DNA of 64,000 nucleotides from Hafnia alvei (GCF_964063325.1 NZ_OZ061315.1:1798001-1862000), one strand, 5' to 3'. Counted from the first letter of the stretch, positions 17,735-26,670 are shown. Numbers and translations: made by a program. The notes: generated by a model not told the origin, from the letters alone.

Positions 17735-18468
17735 TAGACAAACCTTTATGGCTAAAACTTATGGCTGAAGTTTCGGGTAATTAAAATTACCGCTAGATTT
17801 ATAATTATATAAATTTTCATGGGTCTTACTGATGCGACGCTATTATTAATGACTAAAAAAAATATATGTTTGACGCCGCTCGCAATATTTAATCATTTTA
17901 CGGAATGATCTCTTTATATTATTTGAGGTTCTTGATTTTTGTTTATATCTCGTTGAAGTTAATGGTTAATTTATTTACTGTTCATTTAGTTTTTAAGGTT
18001 TTATGAGTAAAGTAATTACTTTGCAAACTGGGTATTTAAATCTGCTATGTCCTCGGCTATGTTTTTGTTTTATAAATTTTGATTTTTTGTGGCAATTAAT
18101 GAACTTTAATTATTATTAAGATGCTGGTCACAAAAAAAACCAATTGCTATGTTTGTAAATATGAAAGTGTGTATTTTAAATACCGAGATTTAAATGGCTC
18201 TTAATATGCAATAAAAATACGCTTTCTATATATATTACGCTGCAATTTTATTGGCGTGTGTCAGCGTGTTTTTTAACTGATTTGTTAAATTAAATGTTAA
18301 GTTAATTAATTGTTACCACCTTTTATTTACATGGAAAATACAACCAGGGTGTTTGACGAAATAAAAATAAAGGGTGTAAAGCGAAAACGTCGAAACCAAA
18401 AAATCGAAACATAAAACATATAAATGAGCCAGTGGTGTTTGTGCACCGTGATAAGCCGAGGGTATTCA
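17735..18468. promoter_or_regulatory. Divergent cobA / cbi promoter region
   Basis: A 734-bp, very AT-rich region without a credible gene. It must contain promoters for cobA-pduX and for the cbi operon. At 18283-18316 a run of TGTTAA, TGTTAA and TGTTAC resembles ArcA-type direct repeats. No CAGTGGC/GCCACTG B12 box was found by eye on either strand. In Salmonella, cbiA, B and C would lie between this region and cbiD; none is here. Confidence 0.55.
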
Positions 18469-19611
18469 ATGATGGAGAGGCATAAAGGAAGAACCTGGCA
18501 CAAAGGCTATACCACTGGGTCATGTGCCACGGCGGCGGCACGTATCGCGGCTTTGATGATCCTGCGTCAGCAGATTATTGAACAAATTTCGCTTACCACA
18601 TCCGCTGGCGTCACGCTGTTCTTATCGGTAGAGCATCCTTTGATCGAGGGACAGCAAGCCACAGCGGCAATATGCACCGACGGTGGTGACGATATCGATG
18701 CCACCCACGACATGCTGATCTATGCGCGGGTCAGTTTGAACAACAGCGGCGTTATTACGATTGACGGCGGTGAAGGCATTGGGCGCATCACTCGCGCAGG
18801 GCTAGGGCTATACGTGGGAACCGCGGCCATTCACAAAACGTCGCGCCAAATGATTGAATTGGCGGTTCGTGAGGTGATTGGCTCTGGTCGAGGTGCGGAT
18901 ATTGTTATTTTTGCCCCAGAGGGGGAAAAGCGCGCGTGCAAAACCTACAACGTGCATTTGGGGATCGAAGGTGGAATTTCCATCATCGGCGCTAGCGATA
19001 GTGTAAACCCGATGTCGGAAGAGAGCTGGAAACGCGCTCTGGCGATTGAGCTGGAGAGCAAACGAGCGCAGGGCTTAGAGCAGATCATTTTAGTTCCCAG
19101 CAATGACGAAGAGTGCTTGATTGCAGAACACCTCACCGCCTGTGGGCATCACGCGGTGGTGATGAGCAACTTCGTTGGCTACATGCTGCAAGAGTGTGTG
19201 CGGCTGGGATTTCGCCATGTGGTTCTGGTCGGTTATGCCGGAAAGCTGGTCAAGATAGCCGCGGGTATTTTCCATACCCATAGCCACGTTGCCGATTGCG
19301 GTAGGGAAGTGCTGATCGCCAATTTGGCATTGCTCGGCGCGCCTTTTGAATTGCTGTACGCAGTAGAGCAGTGCGCCACCACAGAGGCCGCCATCGACCT
19401 AATTAACAAGCGCGGTTGGCAAAACGTTTTTGAATTAATAGCCAAAAAAATCTGCCAACGCATCGATGAGATGTTGCGGTTTTCGCATAACCGCCCGGTA
19501 TGTGACGCCATCTTATTTTCTTTAGACAACCCTATGCTGGGTGCAAATCGCCCCGTCAATGACATCTTGGCTGACTTCTCACGGCGTTTCCCCGCAGACG
19601 TAACGGCATGA
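18469..19611 (+). CDS. cbiD: Cobalt-precorrin-5B C1-methyltransferase
   Basis: Methylates C1 during anaerobic corrin ring synthesis. Close to Salmonella CbiD over its length: WHKGYTTGSCATAAARIAAL at the start, GGDDIDATHDMLI, ISIIGASDSVNPMSEESWKRAL, and KIAAGIFHTHSH. The start at 18469 has CGAGGG upstream and matches the family N-terminus; an ATG 15 codons earlier (18424) is in frame but unlikely. It is the first cbi gene of this operon, although cbiA-B-C normally precede it. Its stop overlaps an 8-codon ORF that bridges to cbiT. Confidence 0.93.
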   Translation: MMERHKGRTWHKGYTTGSCATAAARIAALMILRQQIIEQISLTTSAGVTLFLSVEHPLIEGQQATAAICTDGGDDIDATHDMLIYARVSLNNSGVITIDGGEGIGRITRAGLGLYVGTAAIHKTSRQMIELAVREVIGSGRGADIVIFAPEGEKRACKTYNVHLGIEGGISIIGASDSVNPMSEESWKRALAIELESKRAQGLEQIILVPSNDEECLIAEHLTACGHHAVVMSNFVGYMLQECVRLGFRHVVLVGYAGKLVKIAAGIFHTHSHVADCGREVLIANLALLGAPFELLYAVEQCATTEAAIDLINKRGWQNVFELIAKKICQRIDEMLRFSHNRPVCDAILFSLDNPMLGANRPVNDILADFSRRFPADVTA

Positions 19612-19634
19612 GAACCCATGAGGAGCCGTGTTGA
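19608..19634 (+). other. Bridging mini-ORF at the cbiE position
   Basis: An 8-codon frame (MRTHEEPC, then TGA) starts in the ATGA of the cbiD stop and ends in the TGATG at the cbiT start. Salmonella has the about 200-codon cbiE here. It could be what is left of cbiE or a chance frame. Confidence 0.35.
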
Positions 19635-20203
19635 TGAAAGATGAATTATTTATCCGCGAGCGCGGTGTGCCAATGACGAAAGAGGCGGTGAGATTACTTG
19701 CGCTAGAAAGGCTCGAGCTGGCTGAGGCTCGCCGTTTTGTCGACGTGGGCGCGGGAACGGGCAGCATAAGTTTAGAGGCCGCTCTACGTTATCCAGATCT
19801 AGACGTCATCGCCATTGAACGTAACGTGGATGCGCTGGATCTCATCGCGATAAATAGCCAACGCTTTGGCTGCGGCAATCTGCGCATTTTGGCCGGTACC
19901 GCGCCGATGGCATTAAACGAGAGGGTTGATGCCGTCTTCATTGGCGGCAGCGGCGGAATGCTGCGGGAGCTGATTGACTGGGCGCTGGAGCGCTTAACGC
20001 CGGATGGCCGTTTAGTGATGAGCTTCATTTTATTAGAAAACCTCTCCCTGGCACTTTCCTATCTGCAGCAGCGATCGGTCGCAGACCTCGATTGCCGTGA
20101 GATTCAGGTGAATACGCTAACGCCGCTGGGACAAGGTCACTATTTCAAACCAAATAATTTCTCTTACCTCATTTCTTGCCGCAAGGAGAAGGGCTGTGCC
20201 TGA
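19634..20203 (+). CDS. cbiT: Cobalt-precorrin-6B C15-methyltransferase (decarboxylating)
   Basis: About 189 residues: MKDELFIRERGVPMTKEAVR at the start, the SAM motif FVDVGAGTGSISLEAAL, VFIGGSGGMLRELIDWAL and the end LGQGHYFKPNNFSYLISC, all as in Salmonella CbiT. It methylates C15 and decarboxylates the C12 side chain. The ATG at 19634 has AGGAG 8 bases upstream. CbiE, which usually accompanies CbiT as a separate or fused domain, is absent from the operon. Confidence 0.93.
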   Translation: MKDELFIRERGVPMTKEAVRLLALERLELAEARRFVDVGAGTGSISLEAALRYPDLDVIAIERNVDALDLIAINSQRFGCGNLRILAGTAPMALNERVDAVFIGGSGGMLRELIDWALERLTPDGRLVMSFILLENLSLALSYLQQRSVADLDCREIQVNTLTPLGQGHYFKPNNFSYLISCRKEKGCA

Positions 20204-20969
20204 ACGTTTTGATACCCAAAAAGTATGGTTTGTTGGTGCCGGACCCGGTGATAAATCGCTGATAACCCTCAAAGGCTACCAACTGTTGCAACAGGCGCAG
20301 GTGGTGATTTATGCCGGATCTCTGATCAATACCGAACTGCTGGAATATTGCCCTGCCGAGGCACAATGCCATGACAGCGCAGGGCTCACCTTAGAACAAA
20401 TAACCAACCTAATGCTGGCGGGCGTTAGCGCCGGAAAGCTGGTGGTGCGTTTACAGACCGGCGATCTCTCTTTGTATGGATCTATTCGTGAACAGGGCGA
20501 GGTGCTGAGCCAACACGGGGTTGGCTTTGTCTCAGTGCCGGGCGTCAGCTCATTTTTAGGCGCCGCCGCTCAGCTGGGCGTGGAGTATACCGTACCCGAG
20601 ATCGCGCAAAGTCTGATTATCACGCGCATTGAAGGGCGCACGCCGATGCCGCCGAAGGAAACGCTTCAGGCTTTTGCACGTCACCAAACGTCGATGGCGA
20701 TTTTCCTTTCTGTGCAAAACATTAGCGGCGTTGTCAGCCAGCTGTTTGCGGGAGGTTATCCCCTCGATACGCCGGTGGCGGTGGTCTACAAAGCCACTTG
20801 GGCAGACAGCCAAACCGTGCGCGGCACGCTGGCCGATATCTCAGAGAAGGTCAATAACGCCGGAATTGGCAAAACGGCGCTGATCTTAGTCGGCGCTTTT
20901 CTCGGTGACCAGTTCCACTATTCAAAGCTCTACGATGCCGATTTCAGCCACGAATATCGTCAGGCTTAA
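20196..20969 (+). CDS. cbiF: Cobalt-precorrin-4 C11-methyltransferase
   Basis: A 257-residue tetrapyrrole methylase with a GTG start overlapping cbiT by 8 bases. Motifs are VWFVGAGPGDKSLITLKG, VVIYAGSLIN, VRLQTGDLSLYGSIREQ and SVPGVSSFLGAAAQLGVEYT. It adds a methyl at C11. In Salmonella it is followed by cbiG; here the next full gene is cbiH, 36 bases on. Confidence 0.93.
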   Translation: MPERFDTQKVWFVGAGPGDKSLITLKGYQLLQQAQVVIYAGSLINTELLEYCPAEAQCHDSAGLTLEQITNLMLAGVSAGKLVVRLQTGDLSLYGSIREQGEVLSQHGVGFVSVPGVSSFLGAAAQLGVEYTVPEIAQSLIITRIEGRTPMPPKETLQAFARHQTSMAIFLSVQNISGVVSQLFAGGYPLDTPVAVVYKATWADSQTVRGTLADISEKVNNAGIGKTALILVGAFLGDQFHYSKLYDADFSHEYRQA

Positions 20970-20973
20970 CAGC

Positions 20974-21012
20974 ATGATCCTCATGATGACAGGAGTAACA
21001 ACCGCATGTTGA
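20974..21012 (+). other. Bridging mini-ORF at the cbiG position
   Basis: A 12-codon frame (MILMMTGVTTAC) starts 4 bases after the cbiF stop and overlaps the first codons of cbiH. Salmonella has cbiG (about 350 codons) at this place. It includes an AGGAG that can serve cbiH. Confidence 0.3.
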
Positions 21013-21731
21013 GCGTAATAGGCATAGGTCCGGGCAGCGAAGCGATGATGACCCAAGAAGCCATCGCTGCCTTGCAAGAGGCCGATATCGTGGTGGGTTA
21101 CAAAACCTACACCCATTTAGTCAAAAAGTGGACCGCCGACAAAGAGGTGATCAAAACCGGCATGTGCAAAGAGATCGAACGCTGCCAGATAGCTATCGAT
21201 CTTGCCGAGCAGGGAAAAAATGTTGCCATGGTATGCAGCGGTGATGCCGGCATTTATGGCATGGCGGGTCTAATTTTGGAACTTGTCAGCAAACAACGCC
21301 GGAATGTCCAAGTGCGCGTGGTTTCCGGCATCACGGCCAGTATCGCCAGCGCCGCGCTGCTCGGAGCGCCGCTGATGCATGATTTTTGCCATATCAGCCT
21401 CAGTGATTTGCTCACCCCGTGGCCGGTGATTGAGAAACGAATTATCGCCGCGGCGCAGGCCGATTTCGTCATCTGTTTCTATAACCCCCGCAGCCACGGG
21501 CGCGAGGGGCATCTCGCCAAGGCTTTTGAGCTGATGACGCCGTGGAAAACGGATACCACTCCGGTGGGGGTCGTGAAGGCAGCAGGACGGAAAAAGCAGG
21601 AGAAATGGGTCACTACCTTTAGCCAAATGGATTTCTCACAGGTGGATATGACCAGTCTGGTGATCGTCGGCAATCAGTCAACCTATCTGAGTGATGGATT
21701 GATGATTACGCCGCGCGGGTACGTTATCTAG
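21006..21731 (+). CDS. cbiH: Cobalt-factor III C17-methyltransferase
   Basis: A 241-residue methylase, highly similar to Salmonella CbiH: MLSVIGIGPGSEAMMTQEAI, VGYKTYTHLV, KTGMCKEIERC, GDAGIYGMAGLILEL, LMHDFCHISLSDLLTPWPVI and the end DGLMITPRGY. It performs C17 methylation with ring contraction. It is followed by 136 bases lacking cbiJ and cbiK and then cbiL. Confidence 0.93.
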   Translation: MLSVIGIGPGSEAMMTQEAIAALQEADIVVGYKTYTHLVKKWTADKEVIKTGMCKEIERCQIAIDLAEQGKNVAMVCSGDAGIYGMAGLILELVSKQRRNVQVRVVSGITASIASAALLGAPLMHDFCHISLSDLLTPWPVIEKRIIAAAQADFVICFYNPRSHGREGHLAKAFELMTPWKTDTTPVGVVKAAGRKKQEKWVTTFSQMDFSQVDMTSLVIVGNQSTYLSDGLMITPRGYVI

Positions 21732-21787
21732 CGCGGCGCAGGTTGTTATCAAGATGAACAGACACCAGCTAAAAAAGGACATCTCTT

Positions 21788-21871
21788 ATGAAACCAATAA
21801 GTTCGGTTATGCACGCGCGGCGCTACCAGCCCGTTGCACTGACGCAACGCTGTGCGGCGGTGGCGTTATGA
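21788..21871 (+). other. 27-codon ORF at the cbiJ-cbiK position
   Basis: An ATG preceded by AAAAAAGGACAT opens a 27-codon frame (MKPISSVMHARRYQPVALTQ and 7 more residues) whose TGA overlaps the cbiL ATG. It has its own ribosome site and ATGA coupling. Upstream, the cbiH frame is open for 20 codons beyond the cbiH stop and closes in an ATGA at this ORF's start. It does not resemble CbiJ or CbiK that I can see. It is a remnant or a coupling leader. Confidence 0.4.
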
Positions 21872-22581
21872 CCGGCAAGCTATACGCCATCGGCGTCGGC
21901 CCCGGCGCAAGCGATCTGATTACCGTTCGCGGGGCGCGCACGCTTGCGCAGCTTGATGTGCTCTACACCCCTGCAGGGAAAGCCGATGCGCAGAGTTTAG
22001 CGCACCGCATTGTTGCCGAGTACCTCTCCCCAAACACCGAAATACGCACCTATCACTTCCTGATGAAAGCCGAACAGGCGCGAAAAGAGGCGGTTTGGGA
22101 TCGGGTTGCCGACGCCATGCAGCGAGAAGTCGCGCAGGGCAAACAGGTTGGGTTTATCACGCTGGGCGACGCCATGCTTTTTAGCACCTGGGTATCACTG
22201 CTGGCGCGTATTGGACACCAACCGTGGCTGGAGATTATTCCCGGCGTGACGTCTTTCGCCGCGATTGCCGCCAGCAGCGCGATGCCGCTGGCGATGGAGA
22301 ATCAAACGCTGGCCGTACTCTCGTGCACGTCGCCGGAAAACGAGCTGGAACAGGCTTTACGCACCCATGACTGCGTGGTGCTGATGAAGGTGTATGGCCG
22401 CTTCACCACGATACGTACTTTACTCGGGCGAATGGGGTTACTCGACCACGCCATCATGATGTCTGACGCCACGCTGCCCACACAGCAATGCTGGTATCAC
22501 CTTGATGAGTGCGACCGACAGCTCGAACTGCCTTATTTTTCAACCATCTTAGTGAATAAAAATTGGAATGCTTCGAGGTAA
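21868..22581 (+). CDS. cbiL: Cobalt-precorrin-2 C20-methyltransferase
   Basis: About 237 residues from ATG 21868, where MTGKLYAIGVGPGASDLITV matches the family N-terminus; the same frame is open upstream from 21754 but that extension is not CbiL-like. Motifs are VGFITLGDAMLFSTW, EIIPGVTSFAAIAA, VVLMKVYGRF and the end YFSTILVNKNW. First SAM methylation after cobalt insertion. Followed closely by cbiM. Confidence 0.92.
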   Translation: MTGKLYAIGVGPGASDLITVRGARTLAQLDVLYTPAGKADAQSLAHRIVAEYLSPNTEIRTYHFLMKAEQARKEAVWDRVADAMQREVAQGKQVGFITLGDAMLFSTWVSLLARIGHQPWLEIIPGVTSFAAIAASSAMPLAMENQTLAVLSCTSPENELEQALRTHDCVVLMKVYGRFTTIRTLLGRMGLLDHAIMMSDATLPTQQCWYHLDECDRQLELPYFSTILVNKNWNASR

Positions 22582-22584
22582 GTC

Positions 22585-23322
22585 ATGCAAAAGAGCTTAG
22601 AGAAATTTTCACTAACCGGCTTTGTCATTGCGGTGTTGTTGATTTTAGCGCCCCAAGAGGCGTTCGCGATGCACATCATGGAAGGCTTCTTACCGCCGAT
22701 GTGGGCCATTGGCTGGTGGTTGATTTTCCTGCCATTTTTAGCGGCCGGAATAGTTCGGCTACGCCATATTGTGCAACAAGACAGTAACCAAAAGGTCCTG
22801 TTGGCGCTGTGCTGCGCCTTTATCTTTGTGCTGTCGGCCCTAAAAATCCCTTCTGTTACAGGCAGCTGCTCACATCCAACCGGCGTTGCGCTGGCGGTGA
22901 TCCTATTTGGCCCGTCGGTGGTTGCCGTGATGGGCGCCATTGTTCTGCTGTTCCAAGCGCTGATGCTGGCACACGGCGGAGTCACCACGCTGGGCGCAAA
23001 CGCCATGTCGATGGCGGTCATTGGCCCGATGGTGGGATATCTCATCTGGCGAATTTCATGCAAAGCGGGGCTGCGCAAAGACGTGGGCGTTTTCCTCTGT
23101 GCCTTCTTTGCCGATCTTGTGACCTACGCGGTGACTTCGATTCAGTTAGGCGTAGCGTTCCCCGATCCGCAGCTAGGCATGACGGCGGCGATATTGAAAT
23201 TTATGGGGATCTTCTGCTTCACGCAGGTTCCGATTGCCATCGCTGAAGGCCTGTTAACCGTTCTTATCTATGACCAGTTGGTGAAAAGACGTTTAGTCCA
23301 CGCATGGAGTTTCTCACAATGA
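22585..23322 (+). CDS. cbiM: Cobalt ECF transporter, substrate-specific membrane protein
   Basis: A 245-residue inner-membrane protein with an N-terminal signal-like segment ending at AFA. Then comes the mature N-terminus MHIMEGFLPPMWAIGW, whose Met-His chelates Co2+. The signature HGGVTTLGANAMSMAVIGP is intact. It forms the core of the CbiMNQO cobalt importer. It overlaps cbiN by 4 bases. Confidence 0.94.
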   Translation: MQKSLEKFSLTGFVIAVLLILAPQEAFAMHIMEGFLPPMWAIGWWLIFLPFLAAGIVRLRHIVQQDSNQKVLLALCCAFIFVLSALKIPSVTGSCSHPTGVALAVILFGPSVVAVMGAIVLLFQALMLAHGGVTTLGANAMSMAVIGPMVGYLIWRISCKAGLRKDVGVFLCAFFADLVTYAVTSIQLGVAFPDPQLGMTAAILKFMGIFCFTQVPIAIAEGLLTVLIYDQLVKRRLVHAWSFSQ

Positions 23323-23600
23323 AGAGAACATACATCTTGATCGCGTTGGTGATTGCATTATTTATCATGCCGTTTTTTATCGATCACGGCGGGGAATATG
23401 GCGGCTCAGACGATCAGGCCGAAGCACAAATCTTACAGATTTCCCCGCACTATCAGCCTTGGTTTGAGTCGATTTATGAACCGGCAAGCGGCGAGATTGA
23501 AAGCCTGCTTTTCACCTTACAAGGGTGTCTGGGAACGGCGGTGATCTTCTACGTCTTGGGCTATTACCGTCGTGGCCGCAACGAAAATGCTGAATCTTGA
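23319..23600 (+). CDS. cbiN: Cobalt ECF transporter subunit
   Basis: A 93-residue protein with two membrane helices (YILIALVIALFIMPFF and TLQGCLGTAVIFYVLGYY) flanking a periplasmic loop with the conserved GGSDDQAE segment. It is required with CbiM for cobalt uptake. The start in the ATGA of the cbiM stop is preferred over one five codons upstream. Confidence 0.92.
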   Translation: MKRTYILIALVIALFIMPFFIDHGGEYGGSDDQAEAQILQISPHYQPWFESIYEPASGEIESLLFTLQGCLGTAVIFYVLGYYRRGRNENAES

Positions 23601-24264
23601 AACGCTGAGCTATCAGAGCCGCTGGTGCCATAAAGATCCGCGCATCAAGTTCGCGATGTACGTGGTGTTTATGGCGCTAGCCATGGTTTTACCGCCGTTA
23701 GGGCAGATTGGCGTGCTGTGTGGACTGGCTGCTCTGACCTGCTATTTATTGCATATTAGCGTGCTCCGCTACCTGAAATGGCTGCTGATCCCCATTGGTT
23801 TTCTGTGCGTAGGCGTTCTCGCGATAGTGCTAACGGGGACGCAGCATCCAGAAACGCTGCTGTGGGGGTATCCGGTCGCAGGCTATTGGTGGGGAATTGA
23901 TGCCTTAGGCATACAGACCGCTAATCAGACGTTCTGGCGCAGCCTCGCGTCATTGGCCGCCACCTTTTGGTTCATGTTGAACATGCCGTTTGAACAGCTG
24001 ATTAAGCTGCTGAAGTTTTGCCGCGTGCCGCATCTGTTAATTGAACAAATATTACTGACGTGGCGGTTCATTTTCATTTTTGTTGAAGAGGCGGCGGCGA
24101 TCCACAACGCTCAGACGCTGCGCTTTGGTTACTGCTCTTTGGGAAGCAGCTATCGGTCTTTGGCCATGCTGGTTTCGATGCTGTTTTCTCGCGTGCTGAG
24201 CCGCTACCAGCAAATGTCTGTGGCGCTCGAACTCAAGCTTTATCAGGGTGATTTTCATCTATGA
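23587..24264 (+). CDS. cbiQ: Cobalt ECF transporter T component
   Basis: About 225 residues with roughly five or six membrane segments; the coupling helices carry the Ala-Arg-Gly-like region before SYRSLAMLVSML. The N-terminal LSYQSRWCHKDPRIKF matches CbiQ of enterobacteria. It transmits ATP hydrolysis from CbiO to CbiM. The ATG at 23587 overlaps cbiN by 14 bases; a GTG at 23572 is also in frame. Confidence 0.9.
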   Translation: MLNLETLSYQSRWCHKDPRIKFAMYVVFMALAMVLPPLGQIGVLCGLAALTCYLLHISVLRYLKWLLIPIGFLCVGVLAIVLTGTQHPETLLWGYPVAGYWWGIDALGIQTANQTFWRSLASLAATFWFMLNMPFEQLIKLLKFCRVPHLLIEQILLTWRFIFIFVEEAAAIHNAQTLRFGYCSLGSSYRSLAMLVSMLFSRVLSRYQQMSVALELKLYQGDFHL

Positions 24265-25112
24265 GTATGCAAACGGACACCAAACCTCACATCGACGGTG
24301 GATTAGCCACGCGCACGCTGTGTTTTAGCTATCAAGATAAGCCGGTTTTAAAGCACCTAACGTTAGATTTCAGCCACTTCAACGTCACCGGCATTATCGG
24401 CGCGAACGGCAGTGGAAAATCAACGCTGTTTATGAATCTCTCCGGTATTTATCAGCCCCAAGAGGGCGAGGTGTGGTGGGACGATGAGCCGTTGGTCTAC
24501 AGCAAAAAGGGCCTTCGAGCGCTACGCCAAAGCGTGGTGACGGTGTTTCAAGATCCTGACCAGCAGATTTTCTACAGCGATGTAGAAAATGATATTGCCT
24601 TCAGCCTGCGTAATCTGGGTATTGAGGAAGCGGAGATTAAGCGCCGTACCGACTGGGCTTTGCGCTTGGTTGACGCTCAACATTTTCGCCATACGCCGGT
24701 TCAATGCTTGAGCTTCGGGCAGAAAAAAAGGGTGGCAATTGCCGGAGCGCTGGTCATGCAATCGGACTATTTACTCTTGGATGAACCGACTGCCGGACTC
24801 GATCCGTCGGGGCGACGCAAGATGTTGGAGATCATTGAGCAGATCGTGGCGCAGGGCAAACGCATCATTATTTCGAGCCACGATATCGATCTCATCTATC
24901 AAATCTGTGACGGACTGTACCTACTATCGGATGGCGAAGTGCTGAGTTCCGGCTCGCCGCAGGAGGTTTTGGTGAATAAAACGCTGCTGGAAAGTGCGGG
25001 TTTAGAACAGCCTTGGCTGGTGAAACTGCACTGCGAGGCGGGTTTGCCGCTGTGCAAAACCGAACAGGAAATGATCGCGGTGCTGCGGCACTGGAAGGAG
25101 AAACAAGAATGA
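24261..25112 (+). CDS. cbiO: Cobalt ECF transporter ATPase
   Basis: A 283-residue ABC ATPase with Walker A GANGSGKST, Q-loop QDPDQQ, signature LSFGQKKRVAIAGAL, Walker B YLLLDEPTAGLD and the H-loop IISSHDIDLI. It energises cobalt uptake. It overlaps cbiQ and cbiP by 4 bases each. Confidence 0.94.
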   Translation: MSMQTDTKPHIDGGLATRTLCFSYQDKPVLKHLTLDFSHFNVTGIIGANGSGKSTLFMNLSGIYQPQEGEVWWDDEPLVYSKKGLRALRQSVVTVFQDPDQQIFYSDVENDIAFSLRNLGIEEAEIKRRTDWALRLVDAQHFRHTPVQCLSFGQKKRVAIAGALVMQSDYLLLDEPTAGLDPSGRRKMLEIIEQIVAQGKRIIISSHDIDLIYQICDGLYLLSDGEVLSSGSPQEVLVNKTLLESAGLEQPWLVKLHCEAGLPLCKTEQEMIAVLRHWKEKQE

Positions 25113-26644
25113 GCATTTCACTCATGGTTCAGGGTACCGCCTCCGACGTGGGAAAGAGCGTTTTAGTTGCCGGATTTTGCCGGATTTTTATGCAGGATGG
25201 CTATCGCTGTAAGCCGTTCAAATCGCAGAATATGGCGCTGAATTCAGGGATTACCGCGCAGGGCGATGAAATGGGCCGAGCGCAGATTTTTCAGGCGCAG
25301 GCGGCGGGAGTTGCGCCCGATGTACGGATGAATCCGGTGCTGCTCAAGCCGACGAGCGATCGCAAAGCGCAGGTTATTGTGATGGGAAAAGTCGCCTGTC
25401 ACATGGATGCCGTGGAATACCACCACTATAAACCTCAGCTACAGCAGCAGATTCGAACCGTCTATCAACAGCTGGCGAGCGAATCCGACATCATGGTGCT
25501 GGAAGGGGCGGGCAGCCCGGCAGAAATCAATCTGCGCGATCGAGACATTGTGAATATGGGCATGGCTGAGGCCGCTGGCGCACCGGTATTGCTGGTGGCA
25601 GATATCGACCGTGGCGGAGTATTTGCTTCTATTTATGGCACCTTAGCGTTGCTCAAACCGGAAGAAAGGGCGCGAGTTATTGGCGTCATCATCAATAAAT
25701 TTCGCGGTGATATCACGCTGTTGCAGCCCGGCATTAAGCAAATTGAAGCGCTGACTCAGGTTCCGGTTCTCGGCGTTCTACCTTGGTTATCGCTGGATCT
25801 GGAAGATGAAGACGGCGTGGCGCTGCAGGTCGGGAAATATTCCTCCGCCAAAGCAGCCGATCTCGACGTGGTGGTGATTCAGTTTCCGCACATCGCCAAC
25901 TTCACCGATTTTAATCCGCTCTCGGTGCAGCCAGATGTGCGTCTGCGCTACGCCGTCGACCCACAGGAAATCATGGGCGCGGATCTGATTATCTTGCCGG
26001 GCAGTAAAAATACGCTCGGCGATCTTAGTTGGCTAAAAGCGAGAAGGCTGGATCGCGCGATTAAAAAAGCCCACGGCGCAGGCACCGCAATTTTGGGGAT
26101 CTGCGGTGGTTATCAAATGCTGGGTAATCAGATTTTCGATGAGGTGGAGTCAGGCCTAAGCCATATGTGCGGTTTAGGTTTGCTGGACGTGGATACCTGT
26201 TTTGAACCGAGTAAAAAAACCGCGCAGGTGGCTGGCGTTTCAGGCTCCCACCTTAACGGGCTGTTAGCTCAATGCTGTGACCAACCCCTGACGGGCTACG
26301 AAATCCATATGGGGGTTTCCACGCTGGGTGAAAATGCCCGTCCGTTTGCGCATATGCAGGTTAAGAATGGTCAGGCGCAGCAGTGGCTCGACGGGGCGCT
26401 AAATCACGATGGCAGCGTAGCAGGCAGCTATTTGCATGGCCTGTTTGAACAAAATCGGTTCACCCGATCGCTGCTCAATCAGCTGAGGCAGAAAAAAGGT
26501 CTGACGCCGCTAGACAGCGAAAACTTTGACTATGCGCATCACAAAGAGACGCAGTTTGACGCGTTGGCATCCAACATGCGGGTGCATTTGGATATCGACC
26601 GCATCTATGCCTTGATGCGCCAGCATCAGGAACCACAGCGATGA
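25109..26644 (+). CDS. cbiP: Adenosylcobyric acid synthase (glutamine-hydrolysing)
   Basis: A 511-residue enzyme that amidates four carboxylates of adenosylcobyrinate a,c-diamide using glutamine and ATP. The N-terminal dethiobiotin-synthetase-like P-loop is MVQGTASDVGKSVLVAGFC. The C-terminal type I amidotransferase has GICGGYQMLG with the nucleophile Cys, and a late SYLHGLF histidine. The ATG at 25109, in the ATGA of the cbiO stop, gives the standard N-terminus. Its own stop overlaps the mini-ORF at the cobU position. Confidence 0.94.
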   Translation: MSISLMVQGTASDVGKSVLVAGFCRIFMQDGYRCKPFKSQNMALNSGITAQGDEMGRAQIFQAQAAGVAPDVRMNPVLLKPTSDRKAQVIVMGKVACHMDAVEYHHYKPQLQQQIRTVYQQLASESDIMVLEGAGSPAEINLRDRDIVNMGMAEAAGAPVLLVADIDRGGVFASIYGTLALLKPEERARVIGVIINKFRGDITLLQPGIKQIEALTQVPVLGVLPWLSLDLEDEDGVALQVGKYSSAKAADLDVVVIQFPHIANFTDFNPLSVQPDVRLRYAVDPQEIMGADLIILPGSKNTLGDLSWLKARRLDRAIKKAHGAGTAILGICGGYQMLGNQIFDEVESGLSHMCGLGLLDVDTCFEPSKKTAQVAGVSGSHLNGLLAQCCDQPLTGYEIHMGVSTLGENARPFAHMQVKNGQAQQWLDGALNHDGSVAGSYLHGLFEQNRFTRSLLNQLRQKKGLTPLDSENFDYAHHKETQFDALASNMRVHLDIDRIYALMRQHQEPQR

Positions 26645-26670
26645 GTCAGGCTTGCGGGAGCAACATCTAA
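26641..26670 (+). other. Bridging mini-ORF at the cobU position
   Basis: A 9-codon frame (MSQACGSNI, then TAA) begins in the ATGA of the cbiP stop and ends in the TAATG at the cobS start. In Salmonella the cobU gene follows cbiP and precedes cobS. It may be the relic of cobU that kept translational coupling. Confidence 0.35.

Noticed and set aside
18283..18316. Confident ArcA site
   Set aside because: TGTTAA repeats are suggestive but spaced 12 bp apart instead of 10-11 and lie in generally AT-rich DNA; kept only as a note.
18424..18468. Upstream ATG extending cbiD by 15 codons
   Set aside because: The extension is not CbiD-like and the ATG at 18469 has a better ribosome site.
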